From Formosa sediminum (GTDB taxonomy: Bacteria > Bacteroidota > Bacteroidia > Flavobacteriales > Flavobacteriaceae): a stretch of DNA of 64,000 nt. Position numbers and translations under genes: made by a program. The stretch covers positions 1,798,001 to 1,862,000 of the forward strand of contig NZ_CP041637.1 in the NCBI RefSeq assembly GCF_007197735.1. Direction: 5' to 3'. The notes beneath the pieces are model-generated. The model did not search any database. It saw nothing but the letters and a program-made list of their open reading frames with translations, and was not told where the DNA came from. Positions 1 to 8,615 of this stretch are shown here, in pieces (the stretch's first letter is position 1; every line of letters begins with the position of its first letter).

Positions 1-1714
1 AATAATTACTTGTTGCCATAGGTGTTAAATCTATTTTATACACTTCACCTTTTTTCATAAATACTTCTTTGTCATATCCTTCTCTGTATCTAGCACGTTG
101 TATGGTTTCATCTAAATTATAAGCGCTACCATCAGGATGTACATCAATAAGTTTTATAGTAAAATCTGTGTCTTTTACATCTGAAGACACATATAATGTA
201 GAGGTTATAAAACCTGTCACTTCAATACCTTTATCTAATACATCTGTAGTATATACTAAAATATCGTTTCTGGTTTCCATTTGTTGCTGATTGTAAGCAC
301 CTCCCTTAATCACGTTATCAGTACAACAAATATTACCTCCCAAAGAAGGCACAGGTAACATCGGATCGTAGGTATACTGATCAGGATGATCTGTTTTGGG
401 TTTAGTAGTTGTTAATTTACCATCTCCAAAAGCGCTATTAGCATGTCCGTTACTGTTTAAATAATATGTTATTGGTTTGGCATTTTCTGGAGGCCAAGTT
501 TCTGAGGCTTGCCAAATATTACGTCCCATAGTATAATATTGCACTCGAGGAGTTTTTTCTTTAAAGTTATTTTGTTCTCCTTTAAGCCAAAAATCAAACC
601 ACGCATAAATTTGTTCATCATAATTTAATCTAGCATCGCCAACACTTAATTCTCCAATTATAGTATTTTGGCTTGTACCACGTGTAAATTCGCAATGTAA
701 ATTAGGTGATATAACTAAATACTGGTTATCTCTTATACTTGTATCTTTTGCATTATTTCTAACATGATTAAACAAGACTAGATTTGGAGTTATAGATAAA
801 TCGTACCAAGAGGCAAACCAAAAACTAGGCACTCCAAAATCCATATCGTCGTGGTATAAACCACCTTCATACCAATCGGGATCATTAGGTTTGCGTGTAA
901 TCATTTTATCAAAAATCTCGGTTTTACCATGTACATTTTTTATAATATCTTGGATGGGTAAATGTTTAAAAGCTTCAGCCATATCTATAGGCGGATTTTC
1001 AGGGTCTAAGTCATAAAATCTAGAAATTCTAATAAGATCTTCTTGAGTTGCTCCGGCTGGAATTCGAGGTTTAAATTTATCGTGTTCAACTCGATACAAC
1101 CAAGCCATAAATAGCATTTGTTCTACACCACCACGATACCAGTTCCCTTGTTCGTAAAGATTGCCCACACGACCAATTCCTGCTCCATACCCCTGCGGAA
1201 CCATTGCTGCATGAGAAGGGTGATCTAAAGCGGCTACTGCCAATTGCCACTCTGCAGAGGAAGAACAACCGTAGGTTCCGATTTTACCGTTAGACCATGG
1301 TTGGTTTTTCATCCAAGTAAAAGTGTCGTAACCATCGGTTACAGGAACGCCCAAAATATCCCATTCGCCCTCAGAAAAATAGCGGCCACGTTCGTTTTGT
1401 ACAACATATGCATATCCTTTTTTTACTGCTTCAAGTGCTTTTTTAACGCGCATGGTTGTAATTTGCTTACCATCTACCCAATTGTTGAAATTGTAGGGTG
1501 TTCGTGAAAAGATAATGGGAACTTTTTTATCTGTTTTTGGACGATACACATCTGCAGCCAAGCGTACACCGTCTCGCATTGGTATCATCACTTTTTGATC
1601 TATAATTGCGATTTCTTCTAGTTCTTGAAGAACTTCATTTTGGGCAATAACAGAAAAACTATTAAATAAAAAATAGCTTGTTATAATTGAGATTAAAAAA
1701 TGATGCATTTTCAT
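1..1714 (-). CDS. CocE/NonD family hydrolase (X-Pro dipeptidyl-peptidase S15-like), secreted, 3' end cut by window
   Basis: My own translation of the minus strand gives an open frame from an ATG at 1714 to the left edge (about 571 codons). It begins MKMHHFLISIITSYFLFN, a Sec signal peptide. The mature part has the CocE/S15 layout: an RDGVRLAADVYRP strand near residue 50, then the nucleophile elbow GTYGCSSSAEW near residue 150, followed by a helical cap and the start of the jelly-roll C-terminal domain. Members of this family are serine hydrolases acting on acyl esters, beta-lactam amides or X-Pro peptides; the substrate cannot be told from sequence. The nucleophile is one of the serines in GCSSS, whereas the usual family motif is GxSxxG. 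The protein is probably periplasmic. The missing C-terminus lies outside the window. Family call firm, substrate unknown. Confidence 0.88.
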   Translation of the reverse strand, partial: MKMHHFLISIITSYFLFNSFSVIAQNEVLQELEEIAIIDQKVMIPMRDGVRLAADVYRPKTDKKVPIIFSRTPYNFNNWVDGKQITTMRVKKALEAVKKGYAYVVQNERGRYFSEGEWDILGVPVTDGYDTFTWMKNQPWSNGKIGTYGCSSSAEWQLAVAALDHPSHAAMVPQGYGAGIGRVGNLYEQGNWYRGGVEQMLFMAWLYRVEHDKFKPRIPAGATQEDLIRISRFYDLDPENPPIDMAEAFKHLPIQDIIKNVHGKTEIFDKMITRKPNDPDWYEGGLYHDDMDFGVPSFWFASWYDLSITPNLVLFNHVRNNAKDTSIRDNQYLVISPNLHCEFTRGTSQNTIIGELSVGDARLNYDEQIYAWFDFWLKGEQNNFKEKTPRVQYYTMGRNIWQASETWPPENAKPITYYLNSNGHANSAFGDGKLTTTKPKTDHPDQYTYDPMLPVPSLGGNICCTDNVIKGGAYNQQQMETRNDILVYTTDVLDKGIEVTGFITSTLYVSSDVKDTDFTIKLIDVHPDGSAYNLDETIQRARYREGYDKEVFMKKGEVYKIDLTPMATSNY

Positions 1715-2018
1715 GATAATTAGTGGGGGGTTTTAGGATTATAATTTAGGTTACAATGTCTTGTGGGGTTAATGAGAATAAGACATGAAACGTTATAAAA
1801 ATACGTAAAACTTCCGATTATATCCGAAAAGAAGCGTATTAATAAGAGATATGCAATTGAAGTGAATTATAGAGATAAATATGTTTTTTTATTGAAAATT
1901 TTGTGAAAAATATTCAATTTAAACAATTAAAAAATGAATCTAGAGGGATGTATTATAAAAACAAAAAACCTCTGAATTTTAAAAAAAAATCAGAGGTTTG
2001 TAGTAAAGTATACGTTAA
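1715..2018. other. Intergenic region between CocE-type hydrolase and ygiQ
   Basis: About 300 bases without a gene. It carries the ygiQ terminator at its right end and the upstream region of the hydrolase gene. An imperfect palindrome at 1812-1828 (TTCCGAT-TAT-ATCCGAA, 6 of 7 pairs) lies about 100 bases upstream of the hydrolase start and could be an operator, but one site is weak evidence. No small ORF or RNA gene is evident. Confidence 0.4.
1966..1999 (-). terminator. Intrinsic terminator downstream of ygiQ
   Basis: Perfect 10-bp inverted repeat AAACCTCTGA / TCAGAGGTTT (1966-1975 and 1990-1999) with an A-rich loop, followed on the minus strand by TTTTTTG. It lies 20 bases past the ygiQ stop codon. 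Confidence 0.85.
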
Positions 2019-3995
2019 TTAACGACGTTTTTTTCTGGAATATTGCTTTTTCTTACGTCTAGACCCGTGAGTTGGTTTAGAATGTTCTGAAGGAATAGCA
2101 TCATCAAAAGTGTTCTTAACGGGTTTAAGATTAACTTTTTTCCACGATTTATTGTCTTTTTTATTGTCGGGCAGCAGCACGTCTAATAAGTCTGTTCTAC
2201 CTACTTTATTTAAAGTTTTTTTAATCCAATCCTTATTTTCTTGCTTATACCAAAAGAAGAAACGGTGCTGATCGTCTTTTTCTTTCTTTGACTTAGGTGT
2301 TTTAGTAGGTTTAAGTGTATACGGATGATAGCCACTGTAATAAATTACCGTAGCCACTGTCATTGGCGTAGGAGTAAATCCTTGTACTTGTTCTAGCTGG
2401 AACCCCATATCTTTAGTTTCGGCAGCCAGATTAGCCATATCTTCAACCTCGCATGCAGGATGGTTTGAAATAAAATAAGGAATTAACTGTAACTTTAAAT
2501 CTTTTTTAATATTGATTTTATCGAAGCGTTCTTTAAATTTATGAAAATAACTAAAAGAAGGCTTTCGCATTAGCTTTAAAACAGGATCAGACGTATGTTC
2601 TGGTGCGACTTTTAAACGTCCAGAAATATGCTTAGTCATTACTTCTTCTGTATAATCGTCTAACTCTTTAGGATCTGCATTTTTGTTAAATTCTGGAACT
2701 AACATATCATGACGAATTCCACTACCAATAAACGACTTCTTAATTTTTGGATGCTTATCTACGGCTTGATATAATTCTGTTAATGGCTTATGAGACGTAT
2801 CTAAATTGCTACATATAACTGGAGAAATACAAGAAGGAGCCACACATTTATCGCAAATGGATTGTATTTTTCCTTTCATTTTATACATATTGGCAGATGG
2901 TCCACCAATATCAGATAAATAGCCTTTAAAGTCTGGCATGTTAGCCACTTTGTCTACTTCTTTTAATACCGATTCTTGGCTACGACTGGCAATGAATTTA
3001 CCTTGATGGGCAGAAATGGTACAAAAACTACAGCCTCCAAAACAACCACGATGAATGTTAATTGAAAACTTAATCATTTCAAACGCAGGGATAGGTCCGC
3101 GTTTATTGTATTTAGGATGAGGTAAACGTGTATACGGTAAATCAAACGAAGCATCAATTTCAGCTTCCAACATGGTTGGAAACGGCGGATTGATAACTAA
3201 TGTTTTACCATTTACATTCTGAGAAATTCTATTAGCATTGAGCTTGTTAGACTCTTGTTCTATCACCTTAAAGTTAGACGCAAATTTTTTTTTGTCATTT
3301 AAACAGACTTCGTGAGAGTGAATTTGTACATCTTCCCAGTTTTTATTTTTGGGAAGAGGTTCGTCTCCAGCTTGTAAAAAAGCTGTTTGTTTAATTGTAG
3401 TTAAGCTAGAAAATGGCACACCTTTTTGTAACAATTCTACAATTTCTCGTAATGGTTGTTCTCCCATTCCATACACCAACATATCTGCTTTAGAAGTTTC
3501 TAAAATGGTTGGCATTAAGGTGTCACTCCAATAATCATAATGGGTAACACGACGTAAAGACGCTTCAATACCACCAATTAAAACAGGAACATTTGGGAAT
3601 TTATCTTTTAATATTTTAGAATACACAGAAGTTGCATAATCTGGTCTAAACCCTTTATCTCCATTTGGTGTATAGGCATCTTTATCGCGACGTTTTTTAG
3701 TAGCAGTATAATTGCTAACCATAGGATCCATACAACCGCCAGTTACCCCAAAAAATAACCGTGGTGTGCCTAATTTTTCAAAGTCTTGAAGATTGTCGTT
3801 AACATTAGGTTGCGGCACAATAGCAACTTTTAAGCCATAGCTTTCTAAAATACGACCAATAACTGCAGGACCAAATGATGGATGATCTACGTAAGCATCT
3901 CCACTAAATAGTATAACATCTAATTCGTCCCAACCGCGAAGCTTAACTTCTTTGTTAGTCGTTGGTAACCAGTCTGTAAGTTTTTTAATTTGCAT
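2019..3995 (-). CDS. ygiQ: YgiQ family radical SAM protein
   Basis: About 658 residues with the full YgiQ layout: an N-terminal B12-binding-like segment (VDHPSFGPAVIGR), the radical SAM cluster motif HRGCFGGCSFC (CxxxCxxC, near residues 317-325), and a lysine/arginine-rich C-terminal tail (RRKKKQYSRKKRR). The family is widespread; its chemistry is undefined, and it should bind a 4Fe-4S cluster and S-adenosylmethionine. The open frame extends to a TTG at 4004, but I prefer the ATG at 3995 (MQIKKLTDWLP). A TACATTTG promoter element on the minus strand at 4009-4002 ends 6 bases before that ATG, so the mRNA would have almost no leader. It stands alone with its own terminator. Confidence 0.93.
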   Translation of the reverse strand: MQIKKLTDWLPTTNKEVKLRGWDELDVILFSGDAYVDHPSFGPAVIGRILESYGLKVAIVPQPNVNDNLQDFEKLGTPRLFFGVTGGCMDPMVSNYTATKKRRDKDAYTPNGDKGFRPDYATSVYSKILKDKFPNVPVLIGGIEASLRRVTHYDYWSDTLMPTILETSKADMLVYGMGEQPLREIVELLQKGVPFSSLTTIKQTAFLQAGDEPLPKNKNWEDVQIHSHEVCLNDKKKFASNFKVIEQESNKLNANRISQNVNGKTLVINPPFPTMLEAEIDASFDLPYTRLPHPKYNKRGPIPAFEMIKFSINIHRGCFGGCSFCTISAHQGKFIASRSQESVLKEVDKVANMPDFKGYLSDIGGPSANMYKMKGKIQSICDKCVAPSCISPVICSNLDTSHKPLTELYQAVDKHPKIKKSFIGSGIRHDMLVPEFNKNADPKELDDYTEEVMTKHISGRLKVAPEHTSDPVLKLMRKPSFSYFHKFKERFDKINIKKDLKLQLIPYFISNHPACEVEDMANLAAETKDMGFQLEQVQGFTPTPMTVATVIYYSGYHPYTLKPTKTPKSKKEKDDQHRFFFWYKQENKDWIKKTLNKVGRTDLLDVLLPDNKKDNKSWKKVNLKPVKNTFDDAIPSEHSKPTHGSRRKKKQYSRKKRR

Positions 3996-4240
3996 AGGCT
4001 GCAAATGTACAATTAAATTCTTTCACTATTAAATACTTAACATTTACTAAAAATTAATAGGTAGACTAGAAGTTAATATAAAGCTTAGATAGTTAAAAGC
4101 TTCATAATCTGTAGCTTTAAATCTAAATCTTTGAATATAAAATTACAGACTTTACGTTTTGTTTTGCTCTGCTAGTTAGCTATTTTACTTATAGATGCAT
4201 ATCTTTGTCCCTTATAATTATAATTTAAATAAAGTTAAAA

Positions 4241-5122
4241 ATGAAAAAACCCACTATCGGATTTATCGGACTAGGCCTTATGGGAGGTAATATGGTTGAA
4301 AATCTTCAAAAAAGAGGTTTCGAACTAACAGTGATGGACCTAAATAAAGACGAAGTTGCAAAAGTTATCGCCCGCGGTAATGCTACCGAAGCTGCTTCTC
4401 CAAAAGAATTAGCTGAAAAGAGTGACATCATTATGTTTTGCCTTACAACTTCTGCTGTTGTTGAAAAGATTGTATATGGTGAAGAGGGAATTTTAGCCGG
4501 TATTAAAGAAGGTGCTGTTTTAATTGATTTTGGAACATCTATTCCTGCTTCAACTAAAAAGATTGGTAAAGATCTTGCAGAAAAAGGGGCTGGTATGATT
4601 GATGCGCCATTAGGACGTACTCCTGCGCATGCAAAAGATGGTTTACTTAATATTATGGCTGCTGGTGATGTAGATACTTTTGAAAAAGTGAAACCAGTTT
4701 TAGAAGAACAAGGAGAAAATGTATTCTATTTAGGTGCACTTGGAGCTGGTCACACAACCAAATTAATTAATAATTTTATGGGAATGACAACTGTAGTTGC
4801 AATGTCTCAAGCTTTTGCTGCAGCGAAATTAGCTGGTGTAGATACGCAACAATTATTTGATATAATGTCTGCTGGTCCATCGAATTCTCCTTTTATGAAA
4901 TTCTGTAAAAATTATGCTGTAGATAATGTTAGCGATTTAGGGTTCTCTATTAATAATGCGAATAAAGATTTAGGCTATTTTGTACAAATGATGAACGATT
5001 TAGGAACTAAGTCTGCTATAGCAGAGGCAACATCTTCTAATCTTCAGGCGGCAGTAGCAGCAGAGATGGGAAATGGAAATGTACCTGAGATTTTCGATTA
5101 TTTCGTAAAATTACAAAACTAG
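4241..5122 (+). CDS. NAD(P)-dependent beta-hydroxyacid dehydrogenase (HIBADH/GarR family)
   Basis: 293 residues, the normal length for this family, which reduces or oxidises small beta-hydroxyacids such as 3-hydroxyisobutyrate or tartronate semialdehyde. The N-terminal Rossmann motif GFIGLGLMGGNM sits at residues 6-17. The substrate-binding signature appears as DAPLGRTPAHAKDG rather than the usual DAPVSGG, so the substrate may differ from the classical enzymes. The catalytic lysine is in GAGHTTKLINNF near residue 174. The gene is monocistronic. A TATCTTTG element at 4200-4207 (matching TAnnTTTG) lies 33 bases before the start. A large hairpin follows the stop. Confidence 0.87.
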   Translation: MKKPTIGFIGLGLMGGNMVENLQKRGFELTVMDLNKDEVAKVIARGNATEAASPKELAEKSDIIMFCLTTSAVVEKIVYGEEGILAGIKEGAVLIDFGTSIPASTKKIGKDLAEKGAGMIDAPLGRTPAHAKDGLLNIMAAGDVDTFEKVKPVLEEQGENVFYLGALGAGHTTKLINNFMGMTTVVAMSQAFAAAKLAGVDTQQLFDIMSAGPSNSPFMKFCKNYAVDNVSDLGFSINNANKDLGYFVQMMNDLGTKSAIAEATSSNLQAAVAAEMGNGNVPEIFDYFVKLQN

Positions 5123-5459
5123 TAGCATCTTAGTCTTTTTATAAAAATTAAGATGGCATAACTCTGAAAATATTTTCAGGACCACACATTGTGTGGAGAG
5201 TTGCGTGTTTTTAAACGTATGTTTTCAAGAGAAAATGTAAGGTTTAAAACACGCAACTATTATTTTAATACAGGCTTCTAATTTAAAAAAACATATAATT
5301 ACTCGTATACAACTTAAATTGAATGTCTTGTATTTGTATGAATTTTAATTTGATTTAAGAACTAATCTTAAATTTTGTATTGGTATTTAGCTATAATGTT
5401 GATTGTAAAAATGTTTAAATACAAGCGAGCGTTTTTATTATGTGTTTTAAGGGTTTACT
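5123..5459. other. Intergenic region with three consecutive hairpins
   Basis: Downstream of the dehydrogenase gene are three inverted repeats in a row: a perfect palindrome CTGAAAATATTTTCAG (5164-5179), CCACAC-ATT-GTGTGG (5182-5196), and a long arm pair AGTTGCGTGTTTTTAAAC / GTTTAAAACACGCAACT (5199-5216 and 5242-5258) enclosing a further TTTTC/GAAAA hairpin. The long hairpin is followed by only a weak T tract. The rest is AT-rich and holds the hemG upstream region. Confidence 0.6.
5199..5258 (+). terminator. Long imperfect hairpin, possible terminator or 3' stabiliser
   Basis: Seventeen paired bases with a single bulged T and an inner hairpin. It sits 76 bases past the dehydrogenase stop codon. 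The following sequence TATTATTTTAATAC is a poor U tract, so factor-independent termination is uncertain; mRNA 3'-end protection is the other reading. Confidence 0.45.
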
Positions 5460-5987
5460 ATGAATAATAAAGTAGGTATTATTTACGCAACAACAGACGG
5501 GCAAACACTTAAAATTTGTCAGCGAATTGCAGAACATCTTAAAAACTTAGGATTCTGTACAGATATTATTGAAATTTCAACAGTTACAGATGCTGTAACT
5601 AAATATTCAAAACTTATTATAGGTGCTAGTATTAGATATGGTAAACATAGTGATAAAGTTACAGCGTTTATAAAGACACATCATAGGGCGTTAAATCAAA
5701 TAGATGCTGCATTCTTCTCCGTAAATTTAGTGGCTAGAAAAAGCGATAAGAATCGGTATAACACCAATCCTTATGTAATAAAGTACTTTAAACAGTTAGA
5801 TTGGACACCCAAAATAACAGATGTTTTTGCAGGAACTTTAGATTATAAATCCTATTCCTTTCTAGATCGCATAATGATTAAATTGATTATGAAAATGACA
5901 GGTGGTCCAACTTCGTCAACTAAGCCTATAGAATACACCAATTGGGATAGAGTGAAAGCCTTCTCTGTAAAAATAAGTCAGATTTAG
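5460..5987 (+). CDS. hemG: Menaquinone-dependent protoporphyrinogen IX dehydrogenase, HemG-type flavodoxin
   Basis: 175 residues, similar in length to the enterobacterial HemG I know, and close to it along the whole protein: the FMN loop YATTDGQTLKI near residue 10, IGASIRYGKHS, the signature FSVNLVARK, and the C-terminal block DRIMIKLIMKMTGGPT followed by YTNWDRV. HemG oxidises protoporphyrinogen IX to protoporphyrin IX in heme synthesis, passing electrons to menaquinone at the membrane. The long-chain flavodoxin insertion that separates HemG from electron-carrier flavodoxins is present. There are no other heme genes next to it. Flavobacteria usually carry the unrelated HemY-type enzyme, so an isolated HemG may be acquired; that is from general knowledge, not tested here. 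Confidence 0.9.
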   Translation: MNNKVGIIYATTDGQTLKICQRIAEHLKNLGFCTDIIEISTVTDAVTKYSKLIIGASIRYGKHSDKVTAFIKTHHRALNQIDAAFFSVNLVARKSDKNRYNTNPYVIKYFKQLDWTPKITDVFAGTLDYKSYSFLDRIMIKLIMKMTGGPTSSTKPIEYTNWDRVKAFSVKISQI

Positions 5988-6385
5988 TATTGTTGTAATC
6001 TGTCTTCTTAAAAATATAAATACCTCTTCTTTAAAGAATTTTAAAAGTAAGTAGTTTTAAAATCATTGCATAAGATTTAAACTTTAAAATTCAATTAATA
6101 TTGAATAGCGCATCTTCGCTTATAAAAACCTCATTTATTTCAAATTTAATTACTGTAAAATAAGTCCAATTCACTTAAAAGGTTGGATGATTCACTGATT
6201 CATAAATTTATATTATAAACTTGTTTATATACTTGTATAGCAAAATATTAAATGCTTAAAAAGCATATTTTAAAAATGCATTGTATGTAATGCAAACTGT
6301 TATCAATAACTAAGTAAATCAATGGCTGAATTTATAATTGAAAAATTTAAATAAGTGCCTAAAATTTACCTGAAACAATAGAATT
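5988..6385. other. AT-rich intergenic region with repeated short inverted repeats
   Basis: No gene is visible in about 400 bases upstream of the carbohydrate-binding lipoprotein. It has small inverted repeats: TTCAAT-TAAT-ATTGAA (6090-6105), TATAAAC-TT-GTTTATA (6214-6229), ATGCTT-AAA-AAGCAT (6252-6266) and TGCATT-GTATGT-AATGCA (6277-6294), plus a tandem direct repeat TGATTCAC/TGATTCAT (6188-6203). These may be regulator sites, but AT-rich DNA gives such repeats easily. Confidence 0.4.
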
Positions 6386-7948
6386 ATGAAACATATAACA
6401 TTCACTAAATTAAGTGCTTTTGCACTGGTATTTGTCGTTTTTACAGCTTGTAGTAGTGATAGTGAAAATGAAGCTTTAACAGTGTCTGATGATATTACAA
6501 TAACAGATACAAATACTACTGCTACAGCCGAAGGAGATACAGATAACACAGGAGCCGATGAAGATGATTTGGTTGAAAATGCTACATTCGAATATACTGT
6601 TCAAATCGTATATTCGGACGATGCGGTAAGCATAACGAATCCCGTTCCAGACGATGTGGTTATTACTCAAAATGGTGCAGATATAACCGTAAATTCATCA
6701 ATTTCTAACGTTGCTTACGAAGTGTCGGGGACAACAACAGATGGAATGTTAAAAATGTATAGCGATAAGAAATTTAAATTAACGTTAAGTGATTTAAATA
6801 TTACGAATACAGATGGCCCAGCGATTAATATTCAATCTTCTAAAACCTCATTTGTGATATTAGAAGGAACTACGAATTTAACCGATGCCTCAAGTTATAG
6901 TAATATTCCTGAAGATGAAGATGCCAAAGCTACATTCTTTAGTGAAGGACAGTTGGTGTTTAGTGGTTCTGGTAGCCTAAATGTGTCTGGAAATTATAAA
7001 CATGGTATTGCAAGTGATGATTATATTAGAGTCATTAGCGGAACGATTACTGTATATAATGCTGCTTCAGACGCTTTACATGCTAACGACTATATAATTA
7101 TAGATGGTGGTACGCTTAATTTAACTGCAGATAGTGATGGTGTAGACTGTGCAGAGGGTTATGTTATTATTAACAACGGAACATTTAATATTAATGCAGT
7201 AGATGATGGTATCGCGGCTTCTTACGATATTGACGAGGAGGATGAACCCGATGATTCTATTACACCAAATGTAACTGTTAACGGCGGAGATTTAGTTATA
7301 AAAACTTCAGAGGGTGAAGGGATTGAGTCTAAAGGGATATTAACTATTAATGATGGAACTATAACTATTAATGCTTATGATGATGGACTGAATGCTATTG
7401 GGCATTTGTATATTAATGGAGGAACAAATTATGTATATAGTACCTTAAATGATGCTATTGATAGCAACACCGGAATTACTGTTACAGGAGGAATAACTAT
7501 CGGGATAGCAGTGCGCGTAGACGAACCTGATGGAAGTTTTGATACCGACGATAATATATTTAAAATAACCGGAGGAACCATTTTAGGTTTAGCACTAAAC
7601 TCATCATTTCCTACAGAGAGTGTGAGTACGCAAAACACTGTTATTTTTGATGGTACAAGTTCAAATACTTTATTAAATATTCAATCCGAAGATGGTACAG
7701 AAGCATTAACTTATTTAGTTCCATATAAAGTAAATACCATTATATATTCTAATGCAAAATTAGTAACAGGTACTACCTATAAAATTTATACAGGGGGAAG
7801 TGTAAGTAATGGAGTTGAGGTTAACGGTTTGTATACCTCTGGCACCTATACAGGCGGCACATATACAGGCGATGAGTTTACTATAAGTAACATTGTGACG
7901 CAAATTGGTGGTGATTTAGGGCCAACAGGAGATAACGGAGGGAGATAA
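6386..7948 (+). CDS. Carbohydrate-binding lipoprotein with Cthe_2159-type beta-helix domain
   Basis: 520 residues. The N-terminus MKHITFTKLSAFALVFVVFTAC ends in a lipobox (FTAC), followed by an acidic, Ser/Thr-rich linker to about residue 65. From there the protein is built of short repeats with the pattern I-x-G-G-T-ϕ-x-ϕ (for example INGGTNYV, INDGTITI, IDGGTLNL), typical of the Cthe_2159 family of right-handed parallel beta-helix proteins known to bind acidic polysaccharides. Aspartates in ADSDGVDCAE and AVDDGIAAS suggest calcium sites. A Gly/Thr-rich tail follows. It should be anchored in the outer membrane or periplasm and bind plant or algal polysaccharide. Not part of a visible polysaccharide utilisation locus. 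Confidence 0.82.
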   Translation: MKHITFTKLSAFALVFVVFTACSSDSENEALTVSDDITITDTNTTATAEGDTDNTGADEDDLVENATFEYTVQIVYSDDAVSITNPVPDDVVITQNGADITVNSSISNVAYEVSGTTTDGMLKMYSDKKFKLTLSDLNITNTDGPAINIQSSKTSFVILEGTTNLTDASSYSNIPEDEDAKATFFSEGQLVFSGSGSLNVSGNYKHGIASDDYIRVISGTITVYNAASDALHANDYIIIDGGTLNLTADSDGVDCAEGYVIINNGTFNINAVDDGIAASYDIDEEDEPDDSITPNVTVNGGDLVIKTSEGEGIESKGILTINDGTITINAYDDGLNAIGHLYINGGTNYVYSTLNDAIDSNTGITVTGGITIGIAVRVDEPDGSFDTDDNIFKITGGTILGLALNSSFPTESVSTQNTVIFDGTSSNTLLNIQSEDGTEALTYLVPYKVNTIIYSNAKLVTGTTYKIYTGGSVSNGVEVNGLYTSGTYTGGTYTGDEFTISNIVTQIGGDLGPTGDNGGR

Positions 7949-8018
7949 TAAATTTTAATTTTACTAATTAAGGCGTAGTTAGTTGTTTCCTGTTTATTTT
8001 TGCCATAATTTAATAGGC

Positions 8019-8426
8019 ATGTCACAGTCAGAACATTCTAATATTACTAACTTAACCATTTACAAGAAATCTTTAGATGTTTTTAAGCTTTGCAGACATA
8101 TTGCAGCTTATGTAACTAACGATAAAGATATCATTGCTATGCATGTTTCTAAAAATCATATAGATAAATATGCCGATAAGTTAGTTATGGATGCCTTAGG
8201 TTTAATTCCTAAAATTGTAGAGACTGAAAATGAAACCAACTCCATAAAAAAGTTAAAGCATGCCAAGGACTTGCGTTTCTTTATAGATAGGTTGTATTAT
8301 AACACAAAGTATTTAAATACCAAAAACACAAATAGTACAGATTTTATAAAATTGTTACGTATTGAAATAAAAAAACTTAGGATAATACATAAGCAATATG
8401 TGAGATCGTTAGTGCAAAAGAATTAA
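8019..8426 (+). CDS. Four-helix-bundle protein, 23S rRNA intervening-sequence (S23) type
   Basis: 135 residues from the ATG at 8019 (MSQSEHSNITNL); the longer frame from 7983 adds 12 residues that look like leader sequence. It is almost wholly helical, with charged amphipathic segments and the TIYKKSLDVFKLCRHIA opening common to proteins annotated as four-helix-bundle or S23 ribosomal intervening-sequence proteins. Such proteins occur free-standing in many Bacteroidota, with no established function. There is no 23S rRNA here, so this is not an IVS in an rRNA gene. Family call moderate. Confidence 0.6.
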   Translation: MSQSEHSNITNLTIYKKSLDVFKLCRHIAAYVTNDKDIIAMHVSKNHIDKYADKLVMDALGLIPKIVETENETNSIKKLKHAKDLRFFIDRLYYNTKYLNTKNTNSTDFIKLLRIEIKKLRIIHKQYVRSLVQKN

Positions 8427-8450
8427 CAATCCGGAACTAAAACTTTACCC

Positions 8451-8478
8451 AATTTAAACCATACATGTTGTTTAAATT
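8451..8478 (+). terminator. Weak AT-rich hairpin after the four-helix-bundle gene
   Basis: Nine-base perfect arms AATTTAAAC / GTTTAAATT with a 10-base loop, then ATTTCTTT. The stem has only one G-C pair, so it is a weak terminator at best. Confidence 0.35.
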
Positions 8479-8615
8479 ATTTCTTTAATCATATGTGGGC
8501 GCATAACACGTTCAGATTAGTATATTTGAAGCTTGTTTTGCAAATAAACACATTAAAAGAAGTAGCAGTTAAATACGCTATTGCATAATAATTTAATAAA
8601 CATGATTTCGCAACT

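Noticed and set aside
1086-1507. Open frames within the CocE-type hydrolase gene
   Set aside because: They overlap a full-length hydrolase frame with catalytic motifs, so they are shadows.
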